Origin: Streptomyces lydicus
Lineage (GTDB): Bacteria; Actinomycetota; Actinomycetes; Streptomycetales; Streptomycetaceae
Length of the DNA stretch: 64,000 nucleotides
Assembly: GCF_000717345.1 (NCBI RefSeq)
Contig: NZ_JNZA01000015.1
Coordinates: 1 to 64,000, forward strand
Direction: 5' to 3'
The notes below the pieces were generated by a model. That model saw only the letters and a list, made by a program, of their open reading frames with translations, did not search any database and was not told where the DNA came from. Below, one piece after another: positions 34,721-43,228 of this stretch; position 1 is the stretch's first letter; each line of letters begins with the position of its first letter. The translations under genes were made by a program, and so were the position numbers.

Positions 34721-35175
34721 CCGGGCGCCCATCTCCGCGTGCGCGGAGATGTTCCGAGCCGGTGGCTGCTCCCGGAGGACCACGAGACGCTCCGGACCGC
34801 GCAGCGCCATGCGGGCGACTCCGACCTGGCCGCTCTGCTTCATCGCGTCCCGCAACAACCGGTACGGGTGGGCGCCGGCTCCCTCGACGCCCAGGAAGTA
34901 ACGACCTGTCCAATGCGATGGGGTCGCTCTGGTCGGACGGCAGGAAGCCGAGCACCTCGATCGTCTTCACGCCGGGAAGGGGCAGATCTGCGAGATCGCT
35001 GGCGTTCAGCACGACGGTGCGGCTCATTCGGAGCCTCGTAGCGCGAGCGACTTCCTCGCATGGCACCTCGACGCCTTCAGCCTCGTGGATGCGCCGTTGC
35101 CGGATCCTGGCCCCATCGACGGCATGTACGAGATGAACCGGGTCTGGGCGGCCAACTCATGCAGCTGGGGCACGA
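34720..35175 (-). pseudogene. Ku-type DNA-end-binding protein remnant
   Basis: Several frames carry Ku signatures. One holds VPCEEVARA (Ku EVPYeDIAKGYE segment) and VVLNASDLADLPLPGVKTIE, then VLGFLPSDQSDPIALDRS, matching the core KTIEVLxFVPxxQIDPIxxDRSYY. The next frame holds LLRDAMKQSGQVGVARMALR, then PERLVVLREQ. At least two frameshifts separate them, and the ends of the gene are lost. Intact Ku binds broken DNA ends with LigD in non-homologous end joining. A ligase-like scrap lies at 16.5 kb. Confidence 0.65.
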
Positions 35176-35231
35176 CGTGTTCCTCCCGTCGCAGCAGACA
35201 AGGTGACCTGGGGTTTTCGGATCCGACGAGG

Positions 35232-37181
35232 TCAGCCGGGGAGGGGGATGAACAGCAGGATGTTGTGGGCGGTGGCGGCGGTGTAGCAGGCAGTGCCGGG
35301 GAAGGTGGCGGTGTAGAAGGGGGTGGCGACGGCGAAGACGGGGACGACGGCGTTGTGGAGGGTGGCGGTGCCATTGGCGTCGGTGACGGCGGTGCCGAGG
35401 TTGACCGGGCCGAAGAGCGTGGTGGCGGTGAAGGTCACCGGCTGACCGGCCACCGGCATCCCCGAGGTGGTCGTCAGGGTGGCGCTGAGGGTGGGGATGT
35501 AGAACTCGGGCAGCGGGGTCAGCCGGAGCCGGATCGTGCCTGGCTGCGCGGTCAGCGTGGTGGGGGTGGGGTTCACGGTGACGGGGGTGCCGGCGGTGGA
35601 GCCGGTGAAGCAGCTGTCACCGCTATAGGTGGCGGTGAGGGTGCCGGTGGTCAGGGCGGTGGTGGTGAAGCAGGCCTGCCCCGATGCGTTGACGGGGACC
35701 ATCTGGGTCTGGCTGTTGGGGAGGGTGAAGGTGACCGTGCCGGTCGGCACGGAGGTGGTGGCTGGTGCCGGGGTGATGGTGGCGCACACGGTCACGCTCT
35801 GCCCGCAGGTGGAGGGGTTCGGCGTCACCGACAGCGTCGTCGTCGTGGGGTTGGGGCTCAGGGTGACGGAGGTGGGGTTGCCGTTCACGGTCGCGGTGAA
35901 CGTACCCGCGGTGTAGGTGTGGGTGGTCTGCCCGCTCCCGGTGGCGTCCAGGGGGACGGTGACCTTGGGGCTGGCGTCCCCGAAGTCCACCACCGCCGTC
36001 CCGTTGGGAGTCCCCCCGGAAATGTTGAACGTCACCGGTTGCCCGCACACCGGCGACGCCGGCGAGGTCGTCACCGTCAACGGCGAAATCTCCGTCACGT
36101 TGGCCGAGTTGGCGTTGGTGACGTAGACATTGCTGTTCTGCGCCGCCGCCACCGAGAACGGGAACGCGCCGACAGGGACGGTGGCCAGGACGGTGTTCGT
36201 GGTGCTGCTGATCACCGTCACGTTGTTGGAATTGCTGTTGCCGACGTAGACGTTGCCGGTCGGCGCCACCGCCACTCCGAACGGGCCCCCGCCGGTGGGG
36301 ACGGTGGCCAGGACCGTGTTCGTGGCGCTGTCGATCACCGTCACGTTGTTCGAAACGGTGTTGGTGACGTAGACGTTGCCGTTCGGCGCCACCGCAATCA
36401 CTCCCGGGACCGTGCCGGCGGGGACGGTGGCCAGGACGGTGTTCGTGGCGCTGTCGATCACCGTCACGTTGTTCGAGGTCTGGTTGGCGATGTAGACGTT
36501 GCCGTTCGGCGCCACCGCCGCCGCGCCCGGGAACCCACCGGTGGGGAGGGTGGTCAGAACGGTGTTCGTGGCGCTGCTGATCACCGTCACGGTGTTCGCG
36601 TTCCGGTTCGCGACGTAAACGTTGCCGTTCGCAGCCACCGCCACCGCGTCCGGGACCGCGCCGACGGGGACAGTGGCCAGGACGGTGTTCGTGGCGCTGC
36701 TGATCACCGTCACGTTGTTCGAAGTGCTGTTGGCGACGTAGACGTTGCCGTTCGGCGCCACCGCCAGTGCGAACGGGCCCCCGCCGGTGGGGACGGTGGC
36801 CAGGACGGTGTTCGTGGCGCTGCTGATCACCGTCACGTTGTTCGAGCTCTGGTTGGTGACGTAGACGTTGCCGTTCGGCGCCACCGCGATCATGGCCGGG
36901 TTCGAACCGGTGGGGACGGTGGCCAGGACGGTGTTCGTGGTGCTGCTGATCACCGTCACGTTGTTGGAATTGGCGTTGCCGACGTAGACGTTGCCGTTCG
37001 GCGCCACCGTCACCGCCAGCGGGCTCGTGCCCGCCGGGATCGTCACCGTGGAGAACGCCGCACTGAAGGGCGCGACCGCAAGCCCCCGTACCGCGGCCAC
37101 CTCGGATCCACCGGCCGGTACAACCGGCCGAACCCCGCCGGCTACCGCCGGAGCTCCCCACCAACCCGTAATCGGTTCCAT
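35232..37181 (-). CDS. Eight-repeat NHL/YVTN-type propeller protein with C-terminal Ig-like domains
   Basis: This 649-residue protein starts at ATG 37181, with GAGAGAGG 7 bases upstream. Residues about 40-375 contain eight repeats of about 42 residues with the core APNGNVYVTNQSSNNVTVIS and NTVLATVPTG; neighbouring repeats are nearly identical at DNA level. A PKD-like part follows (SPVCGQPVTFNISGGTPNGT, VVDFGDASP), then two Ig-like Big_3-type domains (TTLSVTPNPSTCGQSVTV; TYSGDSCFTGSTAGTPVTV) and a last one ending HNILLFIPLPG. Several Cys pairs suggest disulfides, which would need an oxidising place, yet no signal peptide is visible at this start. It has the shared leader element and a perfect hairpin about 150-215 bp upstream. 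Binding or scaffolding is inferred. Confidence 0.8.
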   Translation of the reverse strand: MEPITGWWGAPAVAGGVRPVVPAGGSEVAAVRGLAVAPFSAAFSTVTIPAGTSPLAVTVAPNGNVYVGNANSNNVTVISSTTNTVLATVPTGSNPAMIAVAPNGNVYVTNQSSNNVTVISSATNTVLATVPTGGGPFALAVAPNGNVYVANSTSNNVTVISSATNTVLATVPVGAVPDAVAVAANGNVYVANRNANTVTVISSATNTVLTTLPTGGFPGAAAVAPNGNVYIANQTSNNVTVIDSATNTVLATVPAGTVPGVIAVAPNGNVYVTNTVSNNVTVIDSATNTVLATVPTGGGPFGVAVAPTGNVYVGNSNSNNVTVISSTTNTVLATVPVGAFPFSVAAAQNSNVYVTNANSANVTEISPLTVTTSPASPVCGQPVTFNISGGTPNGTAVVDFGDASPKVTVPLDATGSGQTTHTYTAGTFTATVNGNPTSVTLSPNPTTTTLSVTPNPSTCGQSVTVCATITPAPATTSVPTGTVTFTLPNSQTQMVPVNASGQACFTTTALTTGTLTATYSGDSCFTGSTAGTPVTVNPTPTTLTAQPGTIRLRLTPLPEFYIPTLSATLTTTSGMPVAGQPVTFTATTLFGPVNLGTAVTDANGTATLHNAVVPVFAVATPFYTATFPGTACYTAATAHNILLFIPLPG

Positions 37182-37330
37182 GACAAACCTCTCTCAGCTG
37201 AGAGGGCCGCCCAAGAACTCCCACCGGGGCCCGCGTCGCACGGCGCCGGTATACGCGAACCGGGTCACCGCTTGCACACCGGGACAGAAAGAGGGCACGC
37301 CGACATGTACCACGCACCCGCGCACCACAG

Positions 37331-37366
37331 GGGTTGCCCATCTCTCCCCGGAGAGATGGGCAACCC
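37331..37366. promoter_or_regulatory. Perfect 16-bp inverted repeat in leader of propeller gene
   Basis: GGGTTGCCCATCTCTC and GAGAGATGGGCAACCC are perfect complements around CCCG. The downstream-facing arm is part of the shared leader element (copy D). In RNA it would form a very stable hairpin 150-185 bases before the start codon. Confidence 0.75.
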
Positions 37367-37394
37367 ACCGGAAAACGGTCCCCACCATTAACCC
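37350..37394 (-). promoter_or_regulatory. Shared leader element upstream of propeller gene (copy D)
   Basis: On the minus strand, CGGGTTAATG (37394 down) is followed by CCGGTGGGTTGCCCATCTC. It matches copies A to C with a few changes (TTAATG for TTACTG; GGTTGCCCAT for GGCCGCCCAT). The compensating change in the hairpin arm keeps the pairing. Confidence 0.5.
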
Positions 37395-37462
37395 GAAATG
37401 GCCAATAGAGCACCACCGTATTGACTCGAATATCACCCGGACAGACCAATAAACAGTCCAAC

Positions 37463-37850
37463 CCGGGCACGCCGTACGAGACGACGAACTGCCGAAGAAC
37501 GACGAGGACGGTGAAGAGACGGTGCTGCACGCCACCCGCATGACCCTGGGTCTGCTGACCCAGCGAATCGGGCAGCTTACCGACCAGATCCAGGACCTGG
37601 AAGGCCGCCTGGCCCGGCTCGTGGAACGCCACGCCCCGCAGCTGCTCAATGTGGTGGGCATCGGGCCGGACACGGCCGTCACTTTGCTGATCACGATGGA
37701 GGCCAACCCGGAGCGCCTGGGCAGTGAGGCGTCCTTCGCCGCGCTGTGCGGGGTCAGCCCTGTCGAGCGTTCCTCGGGCAGTCGGCAATACCGTCGCCTC
37801 AACCGTGGCGGCGACCGGCAGGGCAACGCTGCCCTCGGCGCAGCAGTGCA
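37463..37850 (+). pseudogene. IS110-family transposase remnant
   Basis: The plus-strand frame reads VLHATRMTLGLLTQRIGQLT, then RLVERHAPQLLNVVGIGPDT and FAALCGVSPVERSSGSRQYR with RLNRGGDRQGNAALGA. These are the linker and the transposase_20 domain of IS110 elements. The DEDD N-terminal domain is absent and the gene is cut off after AALGA. A separate IS110 tail lies at 56656-56750. Confidence 0.75.
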
Positions 37851-38237
37851 CTGGCCAGGTGTGGTTCTACGCTGTGAGGGTCTACGGGCTTGGCCGTCTT
37901 GCTCGTTGTCTGCCCAGCGCGGCTGCGGCGCATCGGACGCGGCATGGGGTCGTGTGGGGTGTCCTTGGTCCACAAGGGGACGTGTCCGCGGTCCTCCACT
38001 TCTTGCCGGTGCGCGTCCAGAGCGGCGTCAAGGTGGCAGTCCTGAGGTCCAAGGACCAAGACGCGTCCGCCGCCAGTCCTGCCGAGGACCAGCTCGATGC
38101 CCCGCGGAGCGATTGAGGCCCGCAGGTCGATGACGCCGTGCCGGGACCTGCGCCTGTCCCGGTGGGGCAGCAGAAGTAGCAGCGTCGCCGGTCATCTGGC
38201 GGCGCACGTCGGTGACGTACTGGTCAATGAGCATCAC
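37851..38237 (-). pseudogene. Unknown protein, frameshifted and truncated
   Basis: The minus strand has a good start: AAAGGAG, then GTGATG at 38237-38232, reading MLIDQYVTDVRRQMTGDAAT. Near 38110 the frame changes; the next frame reads GVIDLRASIAPRGIELVLGR, VLVLGPQDCHLDAALDAHRQ and EVEDRGHVPLWTKDTPHDPM before merging with the IS110 remnant end. The sequence looks protein-like in both parts, but I recognise no family. Confidence 0.4.
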
Positions 38238-38668
38238 GCTCTCCTTTGTTCCTGCCCCGACCCGGCAGGAGGTGCGTGAAGATCAGAATCTGACGGCCTG
38301 TGCTGACATCGTTTGAGGAGGTGTTCTCCGTCGGTGGCAGGGTCGGTTTGCGCCACCCGGAACTGGCCGCCACGTACAGCCAGGCATGCAGCAGACAACC
38401 GTGCTGCCCTGCTGCGATGCAAGCCCGGGGCACGTGACGAAGAAGAGTTCCCCCCCGAACAGAGGATGGCCGGTCGGCTCAGGGGTGGCGGCGGGAGCAG
38501 AGACAGCGAGCCCGCAGATGAAATCCGTTCATGGGGCGGCCACTAGTGCCGCATCAGCGAACCTTCGCCCCGTCGGAGAGAGCGTTCGGTTCGGATGCTG
38601 GTCCCGGTGTGCAACTGAGCAGTCACTGGCCGCGTGTCCTTCCGGCTCCAAAAGCGTGTGCAAGCCAC
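38238..38668. other. Region without recognisable gene
   Basis: About 430 bp between the unknown broken gene and the GNAT gene. Short frames on both strands show no domain. Confidence 0.4.
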
Positions 38669-38692
38669 CCGGAGGGGCCTTTACCCTCCGGG
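38668..38692 (+). promoter_or_regulatory. Hairpin just before the GNAT start codon
   Basis: CCCGGAGGG (38668-38676) and CCCTCCGGG (38684-38692) form a perfect 9-bp stem with a 7-base loop, ending one base before the ATG at 38694. The only ribosome-binding-like GGAGG lies inside the left arm, so the hairpin could control translation. Confidence 0.55.
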
Positions 38693-38693
38693 C

Positions 38694-39242
38694 ATGGATC
38701 TTCGCGAAGAACTTCCGAGTGACAGACAGGCCGTGCGGGATGTTCACCTGCAGGCGTTCGGTGACCATGGCCTTGTCGTGGCCGACCTGGTCGATACCCT
38801 GCGGGACACCATCACACCGAAGGACGGTCTCTCGCTGGTCGCCGAGCACGACAGGCAGGTCGTCGGGCATGTCATGTTCACCCGCAGTCTTCTCGACGCC
38901 CCTCGTCGGCTGGTTGACGTGCAAGTACTCAGTCCGCTGGCCGTGATGCCTGAGCTCCATAAGCGGGGTATCGGCTCGGCCCTGGTCCGACACGGACTGG
39001 GGGTCCTCGCCGAACGGGCTGTTCCCCTCGTCTTCCTGGAGGGTGATCCGGGCTATTACTCGCGTTTCGGCTTCGCGCCCGGTGGTGGCCTGGGCTTTCG
39101 AAAGCCATCCCTGCGCATCCCGGACGGCGCCTTCCAGGTCATCAGGTTCCCGGAGCATGAGCCATGGATGACGGGGACATTGGTCTATGCAGAGCCGTTC
39201 TGGCGGCATGACGCAGTCGGCCTGCGTGACCCCAACGCATAG
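38694..39242 (+). CDS. GNAT N-acetyltransferase
   Basis: This 182-residue acetyltransferase begins MDLREELPSDRQAVRDVHLQ and has the acetyl-CoA motif A as LAVMPELHKRGIGSALVRHG, preceded by the LVDVQVLSPL strand. GDPGYYSRFGFAPGG near residue 125 is the conserved YYxRFGFxp segment of the YhbS/N-acetyltransferase group. It transfers acetyl from acetyl-CoA to an unknown amine. The start ATG 38694 sits right after a strong hairpin. It stands alone between a broken gene and an IS630 remnant. Confidence 0.8.
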   Translation: MDLREELPSDRQAVRDVHLQAFGDHGLVVADLVDTLRDTITPKDGLSLVAEHDRQVVGHVMFTRSLLDAPRRLVDVQVLSPLAVMPELHKRGIGSALVRHGLGVLAERAVPLVFLEGDPGYYSRFGFAPGGGLGFRKPSLRIPDGAFQVIRFPEHEPWMTGTLVYAEPFWRHDAVGLRDPNA

Positions 39243-39244
39243 TG

Positions 39245-39935
39245 ACGCGAGCCGGGTTCGGGACGTGATCCACAACTTCAACGCCGACGGCTTCGAGGCG
39301 CTCTACCCGAAGTACCAGGGCGGCCGGCCCAGGACGTTCACCCTGCCCGAGCGGCGCGACATCAAGAAGATCGCAAGTCCAAGCCTGCCGAGCACGGCCT
39401 GCCCTTCTCGACCTGGAGCCTGGCCAAGTTGGCCGACTTCCCGGTCGACGAGGGGGTGTCGACGACATCAGCCACGAGGGCCTGCGCGTCCTGCTCCGCG
39501 AGGAGGGCGTGTCCTTTCAGCGCATAAAGACCTGGAAGACCTCCCGCGACCCGGACTATGCCGCCAAGAAGGCCCGCGTCGAGAACCTCTACGCGATCGC
39601 CGACGTCGAGGTCATACCCGAGGACGGCGAACCCGAAGTCGTCTTATGCCTGGACGAGTTCGGCCCGCTCAACCTCCAGCCCCCTCCCGGACGGCAATGG
39701 GCCGAGCGCGGCGGACGGCACAAGGACCCCGACCGGGAGCCGAGGCCCCGTTGGCGGGCGACCTACACCCGGCCGCACGCGGTCCGGCACCTGTTCGCCG
39801 CCTACGACCTGGCCCAGGACAAGCTCTACGGCCACATCAAGCCGCAGAAGAACCGGACGAGGTTCCTGCAGTTCTGCCGCTACCTGCGCAGCCTCTACCC
39901 GTCGGACATCCGGATCGCCATCGTGCTCGAGGTCC
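39245..39935 (+). pseudogene. IS630-family transposase, truncated with two frameshifts
   Basis: The fragment starts inside the helix-turn-helix region (VRDVIHNFNADGFEALYPKY, GGRPRTFTLPERRDIKKIA). A base is missing at about 39376, so KSKPAEHGLPFSTWSLAKLA lies in the next frame. A further shift near 39455 returns to SHEGLRVLLREEGVSFQRIK, then VVLCLDEFGPLNLQPPPGRQ (first catalytic Asp) and FLQFCRYLRSLYPSDIRIAI. It breaks off before the last catalytic Glu, around 39935. Both ends of the IS are lost. Confidence 0.8.
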
Positions 39936-40104
39936 GCCCGTTCGGTCGCCATCCCGGAAGCCGCACCGGAGCCGCCGGGGCCGTACCGGCGGCGGAACAC
40001 TCGTTGGGCCAACTCCCAGGTCCCGGGGCATCGGTGGTGTGTCTGTGCCCGGCCCCACGGTGTGCTCATGAAGCAGGGCGTGAGCCCATGAAACGCGCTG
40101 GCGC
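39936..40104. other. Gap after IS630 remnant
   Basis: About 170 bp. A minus-strand stretch (ELAQRVFRRRYGPGG) might be more transposase debris, but it is too short to name. Confidence 0.3.
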
Positions 40105-40878
40105 TCAACCTGCCTCCGGCGTAATGCCGTGTTCGTTGCCGGCGGGCGGGGAGGGGTCGAGCAGGGCGGTGTCGCGGTCTTTGTGAGCTGCGCGGGTAGG
40201 CGGCCCGAATCGTCCTTCGTGCTGTCTCAGGAGGCTCGCGGTCTCGGCCGCCGGCCGGCCGGTGTGCAGGCAGACCACGTCGGTGATCAGATCGTTCAGG
40301 GGTGGCCAGGGCATCGTGCCGTGGTCGTTGTAAAGACTGACGAGCCCGTGCAGGGCGGTCCAGAGCATGAGGCCGGCCTGTGCTTGTCGTTCCGCCGTGG
40401 GCTGCTTGCGTTCCGGGACGGCAGCGGCCGCGAGGGAGGTCACGACGGCGGTGAGCGGTTCGGCGCCGGCGCCGTGGGCCGAGCCGGGCACCAGGTCGGC
40501 GGGCATGCGGCCGCCGAAGAGGGTGCGGTAGTGGCCGGGTTGGCTGACACCCCAGTGCACGTAGGCGGCGCACCGCGCGGTGAGGTCGGCCAGGGGGGCG
40601 GGGCCGGCGACTTGTGCGGCCTCGTCCATCAGCCGGGCCAGTTCCTGGTAGCGCAGTCGTAGGACGTGCTGGATCAGTGCGCTGAGGTCGGTGAAGTGGC
40701 TGTAGATGCTGGCCGGTGCCACTCCGACCTCGCGTGCGACCTGGCGCAGGGTGAGCGTCTCGGGCTGGTCGAGCGTGGCCAGCAGCTTGGCTGCCGCGTC
40801 GACGAGCTGGGCTTTGAGTACCTCCCCCTGCCCCCGCGGATTGCGGCGGCGGGGAACGGACGGCTCCTGAGACGACAT
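40105..40878 (-). CDS. TetR-family regulator
   Basis: This 257-residue regulator has an N-terminal TetR DNA-binding domain (residues about 20-70: LVDAAAKLLATLDQPETLTL, RQVAREVGVAPASIYSHFTD). A C-terminal ligand/dimer domain follows (LTARCAAYVHWGVSQPGHYR, LFGGRMPADLV) like the TetR_C_33 (WHG) type. It is divergent from the NAD(P)-binding gene at 41014 and probably represses it and itself through the intergenic operator. The start ATG 40878 has an AAGGGGGG-like stretch upstream. Its ligand is unknown. Confidence 0.85.
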   Translation of the reverse strand: MSSQEPSVPRRRNPRGQGEVLKAQLVDAAAKLLATLDQPETLTLRQVAREVGVAPASIYSHFTDLSALIQHVLRLRYQELARLMDEAAQVAGPAPLADLTARCAAYVHWGVSQPGHYRTLFGGRMPADLVPGSAHGAGAEPLTAVVTSLAAAAVPERKQPTAERQAQAGLMLWTALHGLVSLYNDHGTMPWPPLNDLITDVVCLHTGRPAAETASLLRQHEGRFGPPTRAAHKDRDTALLDPSPPAGNEHGITPEAG

Positions 40879-41013
40879 CTTCGCCCCCCTTCCTACCTGG
40901 GTGAACAGATAAACAACACACGTTCACCTTACCTGGGGCTGCGCCTTGACACCGCTAACCAACGGTTGTTTACTCAACTCACCAACACTTGTTTAGTCAG
41001 GAAGTGGAAGATC
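40879..41013. promoter_or_regulatory. Divergent operator/promoter region of the TetR module
   Basis: The region is AT-richer than its surroundings. GTGAAC and GTTCAC form an inverted pair at about 40901-40926, and TAAACAAC (near 40911) recurs inverted as GTTGTTTA (near 40965), followed by a similar CTTGTTTAGTC. These are candidate TetR operators covering both divergent promoters. Confidence 0.5.
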
Positions 41014-41625
41014 ATGCGCATCGCCATACTCGGAGCTTCGGGCCGCACCGGCGGCACACTCGTCGACCTGGCGCTGGATCGCGGTCACGAGGTCGTGGCC
41101 CTGGTCCGCACACCGGCCCGGGTGACCGTGCCGGCGTCCCGGCAGGCGGAGAACCGGCAGGCGGACGTCACCGACCCGAACGGCTTTCCCTCCCTGAGCG
41201 ACATAGACGTGGTGGTCTCGGCCATCGGCATCAGCAAGGGTGACGGCCCAGGCGCACTGACCGCCGGCGCCAGGCGGCTGGCCGCAGCGGGCGTCCGCAC
41301 CGTGTGGCTGGGGGCCCTGGGCTCGGGTGTCTCCAGCCGGTCGGGAGGACTCATCTACGCGGGCGTGATGCGGATGTTCGTCGGATCGGAACTGCGGGAG
41401 AAGGCCGAGGCCGACGAGATCGCGCTGAAGGCCGGTGCCACGGTCTTCCATGCCCCGGACGTCACCGACGGGCCCCTCAGCTCCACCCGCCGCGTCGTGC
41501 CGCTGGCGGACCTGCGCCGCCCGCTGCTGCCGCCCCGGATCTCCCGGATCACGCTGGCATCGCTGCTGCTGGACGAGGCGGAGTCAGGCAAGCAGGGAAA
41601 CGGCATCGTCGTGCCCCTCGCCTGA
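41014..41625 (+). CDS. NAD(P)-binding (NmrA/SDR-atypical) oxidoreductase
   Basis: The 203-residue protein has a Rossmann fold with N-terminal MRIAILGASGRTGGTLVDLA (GxxGxxG). It continues DVVVSAIGISKGDGPGALTA and LAAAGVRTVWLGALGSG, as in atypical short-chain enzymes of the NAD(P)H-binding group (PF13460). No YxxxK triad is visible, typical for this class. It may reduce a quinone or act as a redox sensor; the substrate is unknown. The start ATG 41014 is preceded by GGAAGTGGAAG. It is divergent from the TetR gene and 236 bp upstream of a further dehydrogenase gene. Confidence 0.75.
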   Translation: MRIAILGASGRTGGTLVDLALDRGHEVVALVRTPARVTVPASRQAENRQADVTDPNGFPSLSDIDVVVSAIGISKGDGPGALTAGARRLAAAGVRTVWLGALGSGVSSRSGGLIYAGVMRMFVGSELREKAEADEIALKAGATVFHAPDVTDGPLSSTRRVVPLADLRRPLLPPRISRITLASLLLDEAESGKQGNGIVVPLA

Positions 41626-41861
41626 CCACCGGCCTGACAGCCCGGCACCCCCCGAAGGCGGGCCGGGGACGCTCGCGACCGCAGGGGCGCGGAGAGCCGT
41701 GACGGCCGGAACGCACGCGCCACGGAGAGTCAAAACCACCGCCTCCGGCGCGCCCCCACACACACAAGCCGGGTCTTCGCCGTCGGCCACCGCGGAATCC
41801 CTGGTCAGATCGCCCGAGCGGGTCGGACACCGCCAGGCACGGCATCCATTGGAGGATCATC

Positions 41862-42614
41862 ATGAGCAACTTCACCGGAAAGGCCGGACTCGTGACGGGC
41901 GCCGGCAGCGGAATCGGCCGTTCGGCGGCAATCGAACTGGCCCGCCAAGGCGCCGGCGTCACCGTCACCGACATCGACGAGGCCACTGCGGCCGCGACCG
42001 CCGAGATGATCCGGAAGGACGGCGGGAAGGCGTTGGTACTGCGCGTGGACATCGTCGACGAGGACGCGGTGCGCACGGCCGTAGAGCGCACGGTCGAGGC
42101 TTACGGCGGTCTCGACTTCGCCGTGAACAACGCCGGCCTGGACTCCCACCACCGGCAGCTGGACCAGATGAGCCCGGAGGAGTTCGAGCGGGTGACCCAC
42201 GTCAACATGGGCGGGACCTTCCTGTGCATGAAGTACGAGCTGCCCGCTCTGGAAAGCCGCGGCGGAGGCGCGATCGTCAACGTCGCGTCCAACGGCGGTC
42301 TGTACGCGATCCCCACCGCCCCTGCCTACGTCGCCGCCAAGCACGGTGTGGTCGGCCTGACGAAGGTCGCCGCGGTGGACTACGCGCCGCGCGGTATTCG
42401 CGTCAACGCGGTCTGCCCCGGCCCGACCCGCACGCCCGGGTTCGAACGGGTCGCGGCCGGCACCGACCTGATCGCGATGCAGGAGGCGATGACACCGCTG
42501 GGGCGGATGGCGACGCCGGAAGAGGCGGCCGCGGCCGCGGTCTGGCTCTGCTCGGACGCCGCCTCGTACATCACCGGGATCGCGCTGTCGGTGGACGGCG
42601 CACGACGGGCATAG
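41862..42614 (+). CDS. Short-chain dehydrogenase/reductase
   Basis: This 250-residue classical SDR has the cofactor motif VTGAGSGIGRSAAIELARQG, the DIDEA acidic residue that suggests NAD(H), the NNAG box, and the active site Ser (IVNVASNGGL) followed by YVAAK. The C-terminal VCPGPTRTPGF and SYITGIALSVDGA are typical. It oxidises or reduces a secondary alcohol or ketone; the substrate is unknown. The start ATG 41862 has GGAGGATC 6 to 10 bases upstream. It belongs to the TetR-controlled module with the NAD(P)-binding gene, although 236 bp of unannotated sequence lies between. Confidence 0.85.
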   Translation: MSNFTGKAGLVTGAGSGIGRSAAIELARQGAGVTVTDIDEATAAATAEMIRKDGGKALVLRVDIVDEDAVRTAVERTVEAYGGLDFAVNNAGLDSHHRQLDQMSPEEFERVTHVNMGGTFLCMKYELPALESRGGGAIVNVASNGGLYAIPTAPAYVAAKHGVVGLTKVAAVDYAPRGIRVNAVCPGPTRTPGFERVAAGTDLIAMQEAMTPLGRMATPEEAAAAAVWLCSDAASYITGIALSVDGARRA

Positions 42615-42872
42615 GAAGTCATCTCGTGGGCCGTGGAGTATCGATAGCTCTTCGACTGCTCGGCCACTGAGCCTCCGTCACTTTGAAGCGGCAGGTCAGG
42701 AGGCTGGTGTGACTGCCCTCCGTAACACTCAGGCTGGCTGTGGGCTGCAGTCTCCGGCGTAGATCGTCTGACCGGGAGGTCGGCTCGCGGTTCCTGTTTG
42801 TGCCAGGGCTGGTCACGCCCTGGAGGACGTGACCAGCCTGACTTCCGGTGGCGGGGTGCCGAGTGGTTGGGG
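42615..42872. other. Gap after SDR gene, no gene seen
   Basis: About 260 bp; nothing recognisable on either strand. Confidence 0.4.
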
Positions 42873-43225
42873 TCAGCCCGGCAGATCACCGGTGTAGCGG
42901 TAGATGTTGCCGGCCGAGTTCACGCCCCAGACGGTGCCGTCCACTCCTGCTCCGATGTCGGTGAGCGCGCCGGGGATCTGCACCCAGGGGCTGGCGTCGT
43001 TATTGGTGTAGCGGTAGATGTTCCCGCCGGCGTTCGCCCCCCAGACCGAGGTGCGGGAGCCTGCTGAGATCGCCTTGAGTCCGCCGCTGATCTGCTTCCA
43101 GTGGCCGCTTTCCTGGTCGCCGGTGTAGCGGTAGATGTTGCCGGCGGAGTTGACGCCCCAGACGGTGCCGTCCGCGACGCCCCAGACGGTGCCGTCCGCA
43201 TTCCACGGGCTCCTTGTCGTCGGCG
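42873..43225 (-). pseudogene. Tectonin-type propeller fragment
   Basis: On the minus strand three to four repeats of about 35 residues read GTVWGVNSAGNIYRYTGDQE, HWKQISGGLKAISAGSRTSV and WVQIPGALTDIGAGVDGTVW, ending IYRYTGDLPG and a stop near 42873. This is the tectonin (TECPR) repeat seen in lectin-like propellers. A 22-base segment (GCCCCAGACGGTGCCGTCCG) is duplicated at its 5' side, and no start or ribosome site is found. It is a 3' fragment of a longer gene and a further relative of the propeller proteins of this region. Confidence 0.6.
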
Positions 43226-43228
43226 ATG

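Noticed and set aside
36150..37030. Regularly spaced repeats that might suggest a CRISPR array
   Set aside because: The 120-130 bp period is the coding repeat of propeller blades, in frame and without unique spacers of constant size.
35623..37851. 742-residue minus frame overlapping the eight-repeat propeller gene
   Set aside because: Off-frame reading of the repeats (Arg/Gln/His rich). The 35232-37181 frame has the propeller consensus and ribosome site.
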